A stretch of DNA of 36,975 nt from Mastigamoeba balamuthi (taxonomy: Eukaryota > Evosea > Mastigamoebida > Mastigamoebidae). Positions 20,122-29,199 of this stretch are shown piece after piece. The stretch spans positions 6,508 through 43,482 of the forward strand of contig CACRSC010000132.1 in the NCBI GenBank assembly GCA_902651635.1. Reading direction: 5' to 3'. Under the pieces are notes generated by a model. That model did not search any database and was not told the origin of the DNA. It saw nothing but the letters and a program-made list of their open reading frames with translations. Every line of letters begins with the position of its first letter. Position 1 is the first letter of the stretch. A program made the position numbers and the translations under genes.

Positions 20122-20571
20122 AGTTAACTCAGCTCAGTTGAAGAGTGATCAGCTTTACTTCTTCACCTTTTTGGAATGTACATCAGTTTTGTTCTGTTCT
20201 TCTATGAACAATTTGATAGCCAAAGGGAAAATAAGCCACATTTCCAAATACCAATATATGCAATTCCTGTTTATGGATGTGAATTATGCTGGTATGATAA
20301 TTATAATTTTCTCTTGCATTTTCTGTTCTAGTAACATAAAATCATAACTACATTTTGAGAGAGGTAATTAATAATAGAAAATCTCATCAGTTGGTAAACA
20401 TGTCCAGTTTAATGTTCTTAATAAGAACTCAATACATGGCAAAATCTGTTGTTCATTTCTGACTACTTCTCAATTACTCTAAAAGATGCAGAAGTTCATT
20501 ATATAAAATGGCACCATATGCCACTTTAGAAAAATCAAGTTAGTAGCACTTTTGTAATGTTATAAAAGTGA
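20122..20571. other. AT-rich spacer, no gene seen
   Basis: Only short ORFs occur. An imperfect inverted pair CACTTTTGTAA/TTATAAAAGTG near 20548-20570 borders the foldback element. Confidence 0.5.
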
Positions 20572-21858
20572 TAATCCAAAGGTCATGAACATGGCATTTC
20601 AAAAGTGTCGCGAAAGTGACAATTCCAAAAAGGTGAAGAAGTAACACTTTTGAAAAAGCTGTGCTTGTGCTGCTTCACAAAGTGTCGCTTTTGCAACACT
20701 TTTAAAAAGGTTGAGTAATACTTTCAAAGTGTCGCGAAAGCGACAGTTCCAAATATCATGAACATGGCATTTCATAAGTGTCGCAAAAGCGACACTTCTA
20801 AAAAGGTGCAGAAGTAACACTTTTGAAAAAGCTTTGCTTGTGCTGCTTCATAAAGTGTCACTTTTATGACACTTTCGAGGAAGTTGTGAGTGACAATAAA
20901 TAAGAACATTTATAACAAACAAGCAAATGAAATGAAATCAATTGATGGAATTTCATATATTCTATTTTTAGAATATCCTAGGAAATTGCTTTATAACTCT
21001 TTAATTGGCTTGCCTCTATAGTTCTTGGTGTTCTTCTGGGCTGTGCCCTGCTCCAAAAAGTCTGTCTTCTTACTGCTTGTCTGCGTGAGTGCAAAAAGCA
21101 AATAGAGACTGTAATAGCAGTAGTGCAATGCAGAATTCACAAATACAAATGGAAATATGATATAATGATATTTCTAAATATCATGATATAAAGATATTAG
21201 AAAATATCTTTATTATAGATCTTCAAAGGGTCTTTTTGATACTATATTAGCACATTCACAGATTATGCTATGCATTTCCTGAAAACTGACAGCTACAGCT
21301 TAATGACCCTCAGCACTAGCTTCAAGACCAGTTTCTCAGTTCATGAGCAATCTGCTCTGTCTGGTGCTATTCAGCTTCTGAAGGTACTTTTCTCAGGGCA
21401 ATTTCTGGTACAGAGTAATTCAGTCTCTAAGCATACAGTCATTGTCTTTGGATATTCTAAAAATAGAATATATGAAATTCCATCAATTGATTTCATTTCA
21501 TTTGCTTGTTTGTTATAAATGTTCTTATTTATTGTCACTCACAACTTCCTTGAAAGTGTTGTGAAAGCAACACTTTATGAAGCAGTACAAGCAAAGCTTT
21601 TTCAAAAGTGTTACTTCTGCACCTTTTTAGAAGTGTCGCTTTTGCGACACTTATGAAATGCCGTGTTCATGATATTTGGAACTGTCGCTTTTGCGACACT
21701 TTGAAAGTATTACTCAACCTTTTTGAAAGTGTTGCAAAAGCGACACTTTGTGAAGCAGCACAAGCACAGCTTTTTCAAAAGTGTTACTTCTGCACCTTTT
21801 TGGAATTGTCGCTTTCGCGACACTTATGAAATGTCATGTTCATGGTATTTGGAACTGT
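20572..21858. mobile_element. Foldback element with ~410-bp inverted arms
   Basis: The left arm 20572-20978 and the right arm 21450-21858 are near-perfect reverse complements around a 471-bp loop. Each arm contains two tandem, diverged units of about 170 bp that begin CATGAACATGGCATTTCA. Each unit is studded with small hairpins of the form GTGTCGCAAAAGCGACAC. The loop has no convincing coding sequence. Such structure is that of foldback or MITE-like DNA transposons moved in trans. No flanking target duplication was identified. Confidence 0.85.
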
Positions 21859-22690
21859 TACATTAGTCTCTCTTATGGAAGTATCACATTTTACTGAATA
21901 CTAATGGAATGATACGATTTTATCATTGGAAGCTCATGCTCAGATATGTTTCACAGTGAAACTAACATATTTTATCACAGTATCATTTCTGTCAATTCTC
22001 TTGTTTATTGATTTTCATTTAAAGTACTTTTTGACTTTTCCAAGCTGTTCATTTACTACATTTCGAAGTGTGTACTTACAATACGTGTTTAGTGTGAACT
22101 AATTACGTGATTGTGTTCACTACAATATGGGAAGCAGAAGAGACTATGTCCATTACTGCCTCTTAAAGTGGCTTATAGTTAATTTTTAATTTTCTTTGAT
22201 AAAAATATTCAACAAATGATTTTACTTGAAAGAGGCTGGTGGAGATGAGTGAGTCTAGTATAGAGTGAAGACTACTTAAGTAGCTCATAGACACAGACCA
22301 GTGTTTGTTTATTTTACATTTTTCTCATAAGTTTTTCAGACAAACTCAGAGCTTTACAGAAGATTTATCACATGTCAAGCAATTTCAGTCCTTGCCAAGA
22401 AATTTCCTCCAGCAAAGACAAAGGCTGTCCGATCCTATCTGCTAAGATAATTGTCTCTGTGCCAACAAACAAGTCAGAACACTTAATACTCAAAAAGAAG
22501 CGCTAAGCCTAAGATAAAATTGCAGCCTCTTCTCATCTCTTATTCACATATGTCAACTGAAAGCAACAATAGTTCACTGATCCACAAATTGTGGTTGTAT
22601 ATTGCAGTTCATTTTTAGATTACTCTGTTTTAGTCTTAATTTTACCTATTTATAAACATATTTTGGTTATCTTTTCATTATTTTTCAACC
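21859..22690. other. AT-rich spacer, no gene seen
   Basis: No ORF of note and no recognised RNA gene. Confidence 0.5.
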
Positions 22691-22725
22691 ATACTTTGAC
22701 TTAGTTTTTCACAATTTTTTGAAAT

Positions 22726-22783
22726 GTCATTTTAAAACGACTTTTTACTTTTGCTTTTTTTCAAAATGTCGTTTTAAAACGAC
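22726..22783. repeat. Palindrome pair GTCGTTTTAAAACGAC
   Basis: A perfect 16-bp palindrome at 22768-22783 is preceded at 22726-22741 by a copy with one change (GTCATTTTAAAACGAC). Both sit in T-rich sequence, similar in style to the hairpins of the foldback elements. Confidence 0.8.
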
Positions 22784-22840
22784 TTTTTCACTTTTTAGTG
22801 TTTTTCATGAAACTGGTAAAATGGTACGTTTGGCTGCAAA

Positions 22841-23014
22841 GACATATCCCGATTCAACATCGTGGGCAAGAAGTTCAAGGGGATGAAGGTGATGAGCAAT
22901 GACCTGCTGAGGTCAGCCATCACAATCATCACGAACCTAGATACCTGGTACCTCAGTGAGAACCCCTTGTGCCGTATTCCCAGGGAGGCCTGGTTTCCCA
23001 GACCACCCCAGTGA
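22841..23014 (+). pseudogene. Unrecognised conserved-looking exon fragment
   Basis: An open frame of 57 codons (DISRFNIVGKKFKGMKV ... LDTWYLSENPLCRIP) ends at a TGA at 23012. GC content and codon use rise sharply relative to the AT-rich surroundings, which suggests a genuine coding fragment with no start in view. Family not recognised. Confidence 0.35.
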
Positions 23015-23419
23015 AAAAGCCAAAACGTATGTTTGACGAAGAAATAAATGACTGAGAGCTCAGTGATGAATAATCACAAAATTGAGCTAAATGTGCTGAA
23101 ATAGGCTACATGCGATTTGATGCATTTGATGGAATTGCATCGCCAAATAGCACTACAACTGCACAAGTCGCAGCAATGACCAAATGATAATGTAGAAGAC
23201 AAAAGAGAAGAGAAAGGCATTTTTCCAGTACCTGCATGGTACTAGATTCAAGAGAGGTTTTTCTCTGTCAAAATGTCCCACACTCATGATCGATTGCCCA
23301 TTACATTGTCGATATGTTCCCGGTGTTTATTTGGCATTTGTCCGTGTTTCTCCTTTTCTTTACCGTTTTCGGCACTCGCGGGACCCGTGTGGGCAACTGG
23401 CACGATTCAGAATATTCCA

Positions 23420-23720
23420 ACAGAGATCTCAGATTTGTATCACCTCCTCTGCTGGTCAGACACTTCAGCAAGGTCAATGACAATAGCATGGTCGCCCTCG
23501 ACCATGTCTCGCTCCACACAGACTAGGACTCCGGGGCCCAACGGAGCTGGCAAGTCCACTCTGCTCTCTGTCCTCACCGGCGCCACCCTCACGTCCTCGA
23601 GGTCTGCCTCCATTTGCGGCTTCGATGTCCAGACCTCGGTGGACGCTGTCCAGTGAGACGTCAACGTCTGCCCGCAGTTCAACTACGTCTGGCCAGACCT
23701 CTCTCATGAGTCAGGAGCAG
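23420..23720 (+). pseudogene. ABC transporter (ABCA-type) nucleotide-binding domain remnant
   Basis: LLVRHFSKVNDNSMVALDHV (about 23451-23510) is the segment that precedes Walker A in ABC ATPases. It ends at a TAG and the frame shifts to GPNGAGKSTLLSVLTG (Walker A, about 23537-23584). ICGFDVQTSVDAVQ, a stop, and then VNVCPQFNYVWPDLS (the Q-loop) follow to about 23705. The CPQxNxxxxxLS form of the Q-loop is typical of subfamily A lipid-type transporters. The signature motif, Walker B and all membrane segments are missing. It is a dead fragment at the inner edge of the right inverted arm. Confidence 0.75.
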
Positions 23721-24235
23721 CCCAACCATCCAGAGAACAGATCGTGCTTACGCAGCTTACGGACGTCACACACGAAGCTGCTCGTGGATATCAGTTAAGG
23801 TTTGGCTCCTGGTGGCCCTGATTCTCTTGTTGCCAGTCCCTGTGCTGCAGCTGCTCGTTGCATGCCCCGAGAGGTGTGGATTGCGTGCTTACATGTACCA
23901 GGCCTCTCCACTCCCCGTGAGGAGCATGTAGGTTCACGTGAGCTCTCCTGGTCCCGCAGAACGCCACTGAGATTGTGTGGTGCATTTTGATTTCAGTTGT
24001 TTCCAGCCACTCAATTGGCGCGGTCTATGAGGAGTCACCTCAGAGGTCGAGGAAGTGATGGACATGCTCTCAGATGAGATCCTGCGGAAGAATCCTACAT
24101 CGCACACTGCAGCTCCTGTTCTTCTTCGACCTTTTTTTGCAGCCACTCTCAGAGAGCTGTTTTCCTATCAGAGGACCCCAGCTACGTGACACCGATGGGC
24201 AGAGGCTGGCGACGCTGACACTCTCTGTCAACACT
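23720..24235. other. Degraded coding-like sequence, no gene named
   Basis: Mid-GC sequence with short plus-strand pieces such as SEVEEVMDMLSDEILRKNP near 24040-24090. It may be further remains of the ABC or P-loop genes on either side. Confidence 0.3.
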
Positions 24236-24430
24236 TCGAGGCTGAGGCCGTGCTAGGCACGACCGTGTGGAACACGTCCAGAGTGCACTGGCCCCGACAG
24301 TGTGCTTCACATCGCAGACTGCGGGTAGTGGCAAGACTCATTTCAGCGAGCACCTCCTCGCGATTGCCGCCTCCAAGATCGTCGGAGGTCAGATCTCCAG
24401 AGCGGACCCCGCACCGAGACCACCCTCAAG
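24236..24430 (+). pseudogene. P-loop protein fragment, right copy
   Basis: Plus-strand frame: VQSALAPTVCFTSQTAGSGK, with the P-loop AGSGKTH, then FSEHLLAIAASKIVGGQ. It is the counterpart of 15965-16250 in the left arm, in the inverted position expected, but much more diverged from it than the ART genes are from each other. The nearest family resemblance is to the motor domain of myosins (ESGAGKT plus helix). Other P-loop NTPases cannot be excluded. The piece is under 70 codons and stops without a start. Confidence 0.4.
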
Positions 24431-24580
24431 ATACTTCTGCATTGAATGGTGTTTGCACATCTGTTTCACGAAAGAAATTTGTGGTGAGTTCTGGCTGCTG
24501 GGTGATTGGATAAACGACGCGGATCGTGACAGGCTGGGCCATTGAATGAACAAAGAGGCTGATGTAAATGCTGGACGACT

Positions 24581-27500
24581 TCAGCAACAATCGTTTGAAG
24601 CTGGCAAAAGGGCTCGTGGGTGAGTGCACGGGGCTGAGGTGGTGGAGATCTCATGAGCAGCTGTCCGACAATATTTCTTTGGGGCAGTCTTGAGTGGCTC
24701 ACCTCCTCGGTTGATAGGGTCAGGCATAGTTGACAGAGAGTCGGCCAGTTCAGTGATTTCTGCTGAATTCTGGCCCTTATCCATTGGAGCAAACAACAGA
24801 GAACTTGACTCGATCTCGTGCATGCATATGACACGAATGACCTTGTCCTTCACCTCATTCCTTGTGATGGAATCGACCACAAACATCGTCCCTGACTCGA
24901 GCAGCACCTCCTCCTCGCCAAAGCTGTTCAGTCTCCCCATCTCTCTCCCTCGTGTCACCTGCAACTCGAACAGCGTCCCCGAATGCCCAAGGAATGCCGT
25001 GGCGACATCACGGCACAGAGAGGTGCTTGTGAACCCATTCCAGCACACACCAGAACCAGGGGCGTATGCCTTCATGTCGACCTGGCACGTGATTCCACGG
25101 AACACGGTTGCCTTGATAAGTGGCAGGGAACGCATTGCCATTGTCAGGTGCCATGCATACGGGAGCCAGCATCTGATATCGCATCTGTCGCGGCTTCGCA
25201 GTGCCTGGTTCAGGCGGTAGTACAGGCTTTCCTCGTGCTGTGGCTTTATCTCTGTTGTGTACAACACAATGGCAAGGGCTGCTTCTCTGCTGAAACCAGC
25301 TGGGATCGGAAGGCTGTCTTTCTGCAGGTCTGATGAAGATTTGCAATGTTAATCGTTGACAAATTGTGGCCCCGTACCTCTTATGAGAGTAATGATCATG
25401 TCCTCCATGTTTAGAAGCGGTGGCTGAATTGCTTCAAGGGAGCTCCGGAGGCTGGGCAACCTTTTAAGCACAAGCATAGTTGGAATTGGCTTTAGACTCT
25501 CCCCGAAGATGTCACACATCCTGAATCTGATCTTTCCGATGTTTTGCAGAGCCAGAACACCCAGAAGTGCAACATTGGCAGTAGAAGCACCTCCAACAAT
25601 GCCTCCAGTCGCAATTACTGCTGAGCTTCCAGATCCTGCTCCTGCTGCAAATGTTCCTCCAACTGTTGCTGTGGCAGCTCCAACTCCAGTTCCAGCAGCT
25701 GTACCTGCTGTCCCAGCACCAACTGCTGTGAGTGCAATTCCTGTGCTGCCCGCAGCAGTCGATGTCGCAACAGTAATAGTCACAGCAGTAACAGCTGTGA
25801 CTGTGGCAACCACGGCTGCAGTTGCTCCAATGGCGATTCCAGCAATGGCCCCTTTGGAAAGCACCGTGCTGCTGTGCTTTGATGGCACCATTGGAATGCA
25901 CCCAGGCATGTGCGACCAGTTGCCATCACCACATGTTCCTCGAACTGAAAGTGAGCTCTGGCCGCATTCAAACTCGCAACTACTGCCACTGGGAAGGGCC
26001 CTGGAACAGGTTCCCCAGCCAGTCCCGTTGGTGGGCTCTGAGAGCATACAGCATACAGGGCAATCACTGCCACATCCTTTTGCACTACATAGCTTTGGAT
26101 TTCCCACACATACTCTCGCCGAGAGGCTCCCTGAGCACAGTAGACTTGGGACCTCTCCACTGAGAGTGTTGTTGCGCAGGTCTCTGGGATGCTTTTAGAA
26201 TAAATAGAAGAAAACAAAAAAACCGGGAATTACATGAGGGACAAATCGAAAAGGTGTGCTCTTGGTGGAATAGTACCACTTAGCCGATTGAAAGCTAGAT
26301 TCCTAGTCAGAAATGAGTATCGGTAAAACTCAAATGTGTACAGAGTTTGAAGAGATTTCACGTTGCCTAGATAAAAGGGTATGGTTCCGCTGAGATGATT
26401 CCAATCAAGGGCGCTACCAGGGTTTGGCTGTTAAATTGAGAGCGGGCCAATACTGGCTGCATACAGATATCTCAGAACTGAGACGTCATTGAGTGCATTG
26501 GGAATTGTTCCACTCAACAGGTTTTCACTCAGATCCCTGATTCATGTAAGATCGGATGATACCATCACAAAATTGATAACAGATTAATCAAGGATGTGAG
26601 AAAATTCAGAAAAAAGCAAAATCGGAAGTACGTACAAAAACCCCAGATTCAACATGCCTCCGATTGAATTGGGAATGGTGCCGCTCATGTTGTTATGTTG
26701 TAGAATCCTGTCTCAGGTAAGCAGTGTGAAAGCCAACTTTGAATACAGAAATGCCAGGGACGTCAGAGTGCATATTGAGTTCGGAATAGTTCCACTCAAG
26801 TGATTATGATCAAGAAATCTGAATGGGTCAGAAACTAGAAATACATCAGGTTTCATACAGGTCCGTCAGTGTCGAGATGGCTGAGATTGATCCGGGAATG
26901 GTGCCACTTAGGTTGTTTTCCTTTAAAGACCTTGGAAGTGTTTGAGAAGGGAAACAACTTGTCATACAAACAAAGTATGGAGGCTTTTGAGGTGGGAGAT
27001 AGTCTCCGGAATGGTACCACTCAGCTGATTTCTCCACAGACACCTTTGATGGACTGTTTGTTACCTTGGCAAGTTTGGCGATGACTTACAGATCTTCCAG
27101 CAAAGCAATGTTGCCCAGAGTGTCTGGAATGGTTCCACTTAGGCGATTGTCAGAAAGGTCTCTGAGTATTCTGTGAGGCCGAATAGAGATGCATTGCACT
27201 CATACAGGACAGTCAGGGATGTGAGGTTGCCGATCGAGCTGGGAATGGTGCCACTCAGCACATTTCCCCGTAAAGCCCTTTGATGGGATGAGTATGTACT
27301 GTTTGTTACCTTGACAAGTTTGGCGATGACTCACAGATCTTCCAGCAATGCAATGTTGCCCAGAGTGTCTGGAATGGTTCCGCTTATGTAGTTGTCATAA
27401 AGGATTCTGAGAATACTGTGAGGCCAAATAAGGACGCATTGCACCAATACAGCTGAGTCAAGGATTTGAGGTTGCCGATCGAGCTGGGAATGGTGCCACT

Positions 27501-28036
27501 CAGCTTGTTGAAGCTCATATTTCTGGACAGGTTGCAGGTTGTGTGAACTGGTGGGTAATAAGGAGAAGACTCCTACAGTATTTGGAGATTGGCCAGGGAG
27601 CCGATACTGTCGGGCAGCGTTCCGTTCAGCCCAATCGCTGAGAAATTCCTTCGCGAAGATGTCGACGTCAGATGTCACTCCCTTTGAGTTAAACCGAAAC
27701 GCACAGGCCGGTTACAGAGTGACCCGTGCACGTGACGCCGCTGAGGTTCGCTGTGCAGGGGATTGCCCACACGCAGGAGTAGTTGCTCCACCGGCTCTGC
27801 AGCGACCACGCGGTGTACACGTCGCACAGGGCCTTCGCCTCCGCAGCGGGGTCCGCTGACGACGAGCCACACAGGGCCAACAGAAGGCCCAGGACCGCAG
27901 CGGCAACGCCCGCCCCTCCTTTTGGGGCGTCACAGCAAGCAAGCAGCGCGTCAGCTGGGGGTCGGGTGCCACGGGGAGTCACGAGCGGACCGTGGGGCAG
28001 GGCACCGGCCGCTGCCGAGTGCTCGCGCTTTGACAT
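24581..28036 (-). CDS. LRR receptor-like protein with C-terminal mono-ADP-ribosyltransferase domain, 15 exons
   Basis: Joining exons 27705-28036, 27577-27648, 27451-27522, 27335-27406, 27206-27277, 27090-27161, 26972-27043, 26859-26930, 26747-26818, 26636-26707, 26465-26536, 26342-26413, 26234-26302, 25378-26183 and 24581-25329 gives 916 codons with no stop until the final TGA. All introns begin GT and end AG. Residues 41-60 are a signal-peptide core (VLGLLLALCGSSSA) and 65-110 an LRR N-terminal cap. Residues 111-397 are twelve LRRs of 23-24 residues (NxLSGTIPxxIGNL), one per exon, with a last LRR opening exon 14. Residues 430-493 are Cys-rich, ending in a sushi-like CGDGNWSHMPGC. Residues 508-613 are hydrophobic Ala/Gly/Thr/Val with GxxxG spacing. 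Residues 667 to about 840 are an ART fold: LYYRLNQALR, VFRG (Arg 744), FTSTS (766-770) and EEEVLL (ExE 805-807). The domain would transfer ADP-ribose from NAD+ to arginine, presumably inside the cell if the protein is type I. Substrate unknown. Confidence 0.88.
27056..27535 (-). repeat. Tandem duplication of a two-exon LRR unit
   Basis: The segment from 27056 to about 27297 (two LRR exons with their introns) is repeated at 27301 to about 27535 with a period near 245 bases. Introns as well as exons are similar (GTTTGTTACCTTG at both unit starts). This shows recent growth of the LRR array by duplication of exon pairs. Confidence 0.85.
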
Positions 28037-28780
28037 GGCGTTGACTTGGGTGCTGTGCTGCCGCTCTGCCTTTGCTGGGTGCTCCGAACAAACAAGAAAA
28101 GAAAAAGTGACCCCTGCTGCTGCTGCTGCGCGCTGTTATGCCACAGCAAGCGGAAATCTGGGTAACGTCGTCCCGGTTGGTGACTGGCGACTGGGCGGGT
28201 CTCCCGGGGGTCGAAATCCGGCGGTTGTGACGCGTGCAGCCCCAAGGGGTGCCGGCTGCGGCCGTCGCCCATCCGGCACGGCGGCTGCGGTGGCTCGGGC
28301 AGTGGCTCGGAGGCAGCATCGGCGCACCCCACGCCTCTGTCCTCTGTTCACAACAAAGGCAGCCGAAAAAAGGACCTGCTCACTCGCGTTTATGCATTTT
28401 TCTCCTAGTACCGGAAATCCAAATCCGTCTCTCGCGGCGCCTGCTGCGTCTGGCACAGCTCGTTGCAGCCCTCGGACCAGCTGGCGCCCTCCACGAGGCC
28501 TGCCACCGGGGCCTCTGCCTGGCGGAGCCGCTGCCGACGACGACGGGTGGGCAGGCAGTCGAAAGGAGCCCAAAGCTGAACCAGTGAGTCACACAACAGA
28601 AACGGGCACCGAGCGGATCATGTTCACGGGTGCGCGGCACACGGGCGGCGGCGACGACCGCGATGGCCCTGAGGTGCATCAGGCCTCCCTGAGGCCGAAC
28701 CCTCCTGCTTGTCGGCCCAGCACCTCCGTATCAGTCCCGGTACTCTGCCGAGAACCCGTGAGGAACCAGCGCAGGGGCAC
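28037..28780. promoter_or_regulatory. GC-rich region upstream of the LRR-ART gene, conserved in both arms
   Basis: The 5' flank of the gene, shared with 12490-13170 in the left arm. It is GC-rich and contains a (CAG)n run near 28110-28130. Long ORFs exist on both strands, including a 364-codon plus-strand one (27783-28877) antisense to exon 1, but none has a recognisable domain. A promoter and 5' UTR are expected here by position. No individual element is certain. Confidence 0.35.
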
Positions 28781-29195
28781 TTGGGCCACTCGTGAGGTGA
28801 GGACAATAGGGCAAATTCCAAGCTCGCCAGAACTCCAGGGCCTGAGGATTCGCTATTTTGACGACGGGGGGATGTAAGTAATGAACCGTGGTATCCATTC
28901 GCCAACAACTAGCTCGGTAATGCCCGCCTCAAGGACCAATGAATATCACATTCCTGCGAGGGTGCACGTTGTGTGTGTTTATCGTACCCGCTTGGGGAGG
29001 ATAGTGACGACGATCCAGGTCCACCAGGCAGATATCTCGGTTCCTGGTGAAATGAAATGTATCTCGGTATCTCGGTTTTCCTGAAGAGCCTTTCAGAGAG
29101 GCGCCCTGGGCGCTGAAGGCGTCTCCGAAATATCACATGAGCTCAATCATTTTTCATTCGTTCATACATCATACTGCTCTCTATCTATGGCAAAC
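28781..29195. other. Intergenic, no gene seen
   Basis: Lies between the 5' flank of the LRR-ART gene and the 3' end of the TMEM94-like gene. No RNA gene or clear repeat recognised. Confidence 0.5.
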
Positions 29196-29199
29196 ACAA

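Larger units (their letters stand above)
24230..28780. repeat. Large inverted duplication, right arm
   Basis: Reverse-complement counterpart of 12490-16250. It is longer because it keeps eight LRR exons absent from the left arm. The spacer between the arms (about 8 kb) is filled by a hAT transposon, a foldback element and an ABC remnant. Confidence 0.9.

Noticed and set aside
20572-21858. CRISPR-like array, because of repeated short palindromic units.
   Set aside because: Units are not regularly spaced with unique spacers, and the whole is a long inverted repeat in eukaryotic DNA.
25509-26198. 229-codon plus-strand ORF rich in Ala/Pro/Val.
   Set aside because: Antisense of the Ala/Gly-rich hydrophobic exon of the LRR-ART gene. 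The sense strand has Cys-rich and ART homology and fits the splice pattern.
27783-28877. 364-codon plus-strand ORF antisense to exon 1 of the LRR-ART gene, partly conserved in the left arm (12571-13137 minus).
   Set aside because: It overlaps the signal-peptide/LRR-cap exon, is Ala/Arg/Pro-rich as expected from GC-rich antisense frames, and has no recognisable domain. Conservation between arms is explained by the recent duplication.
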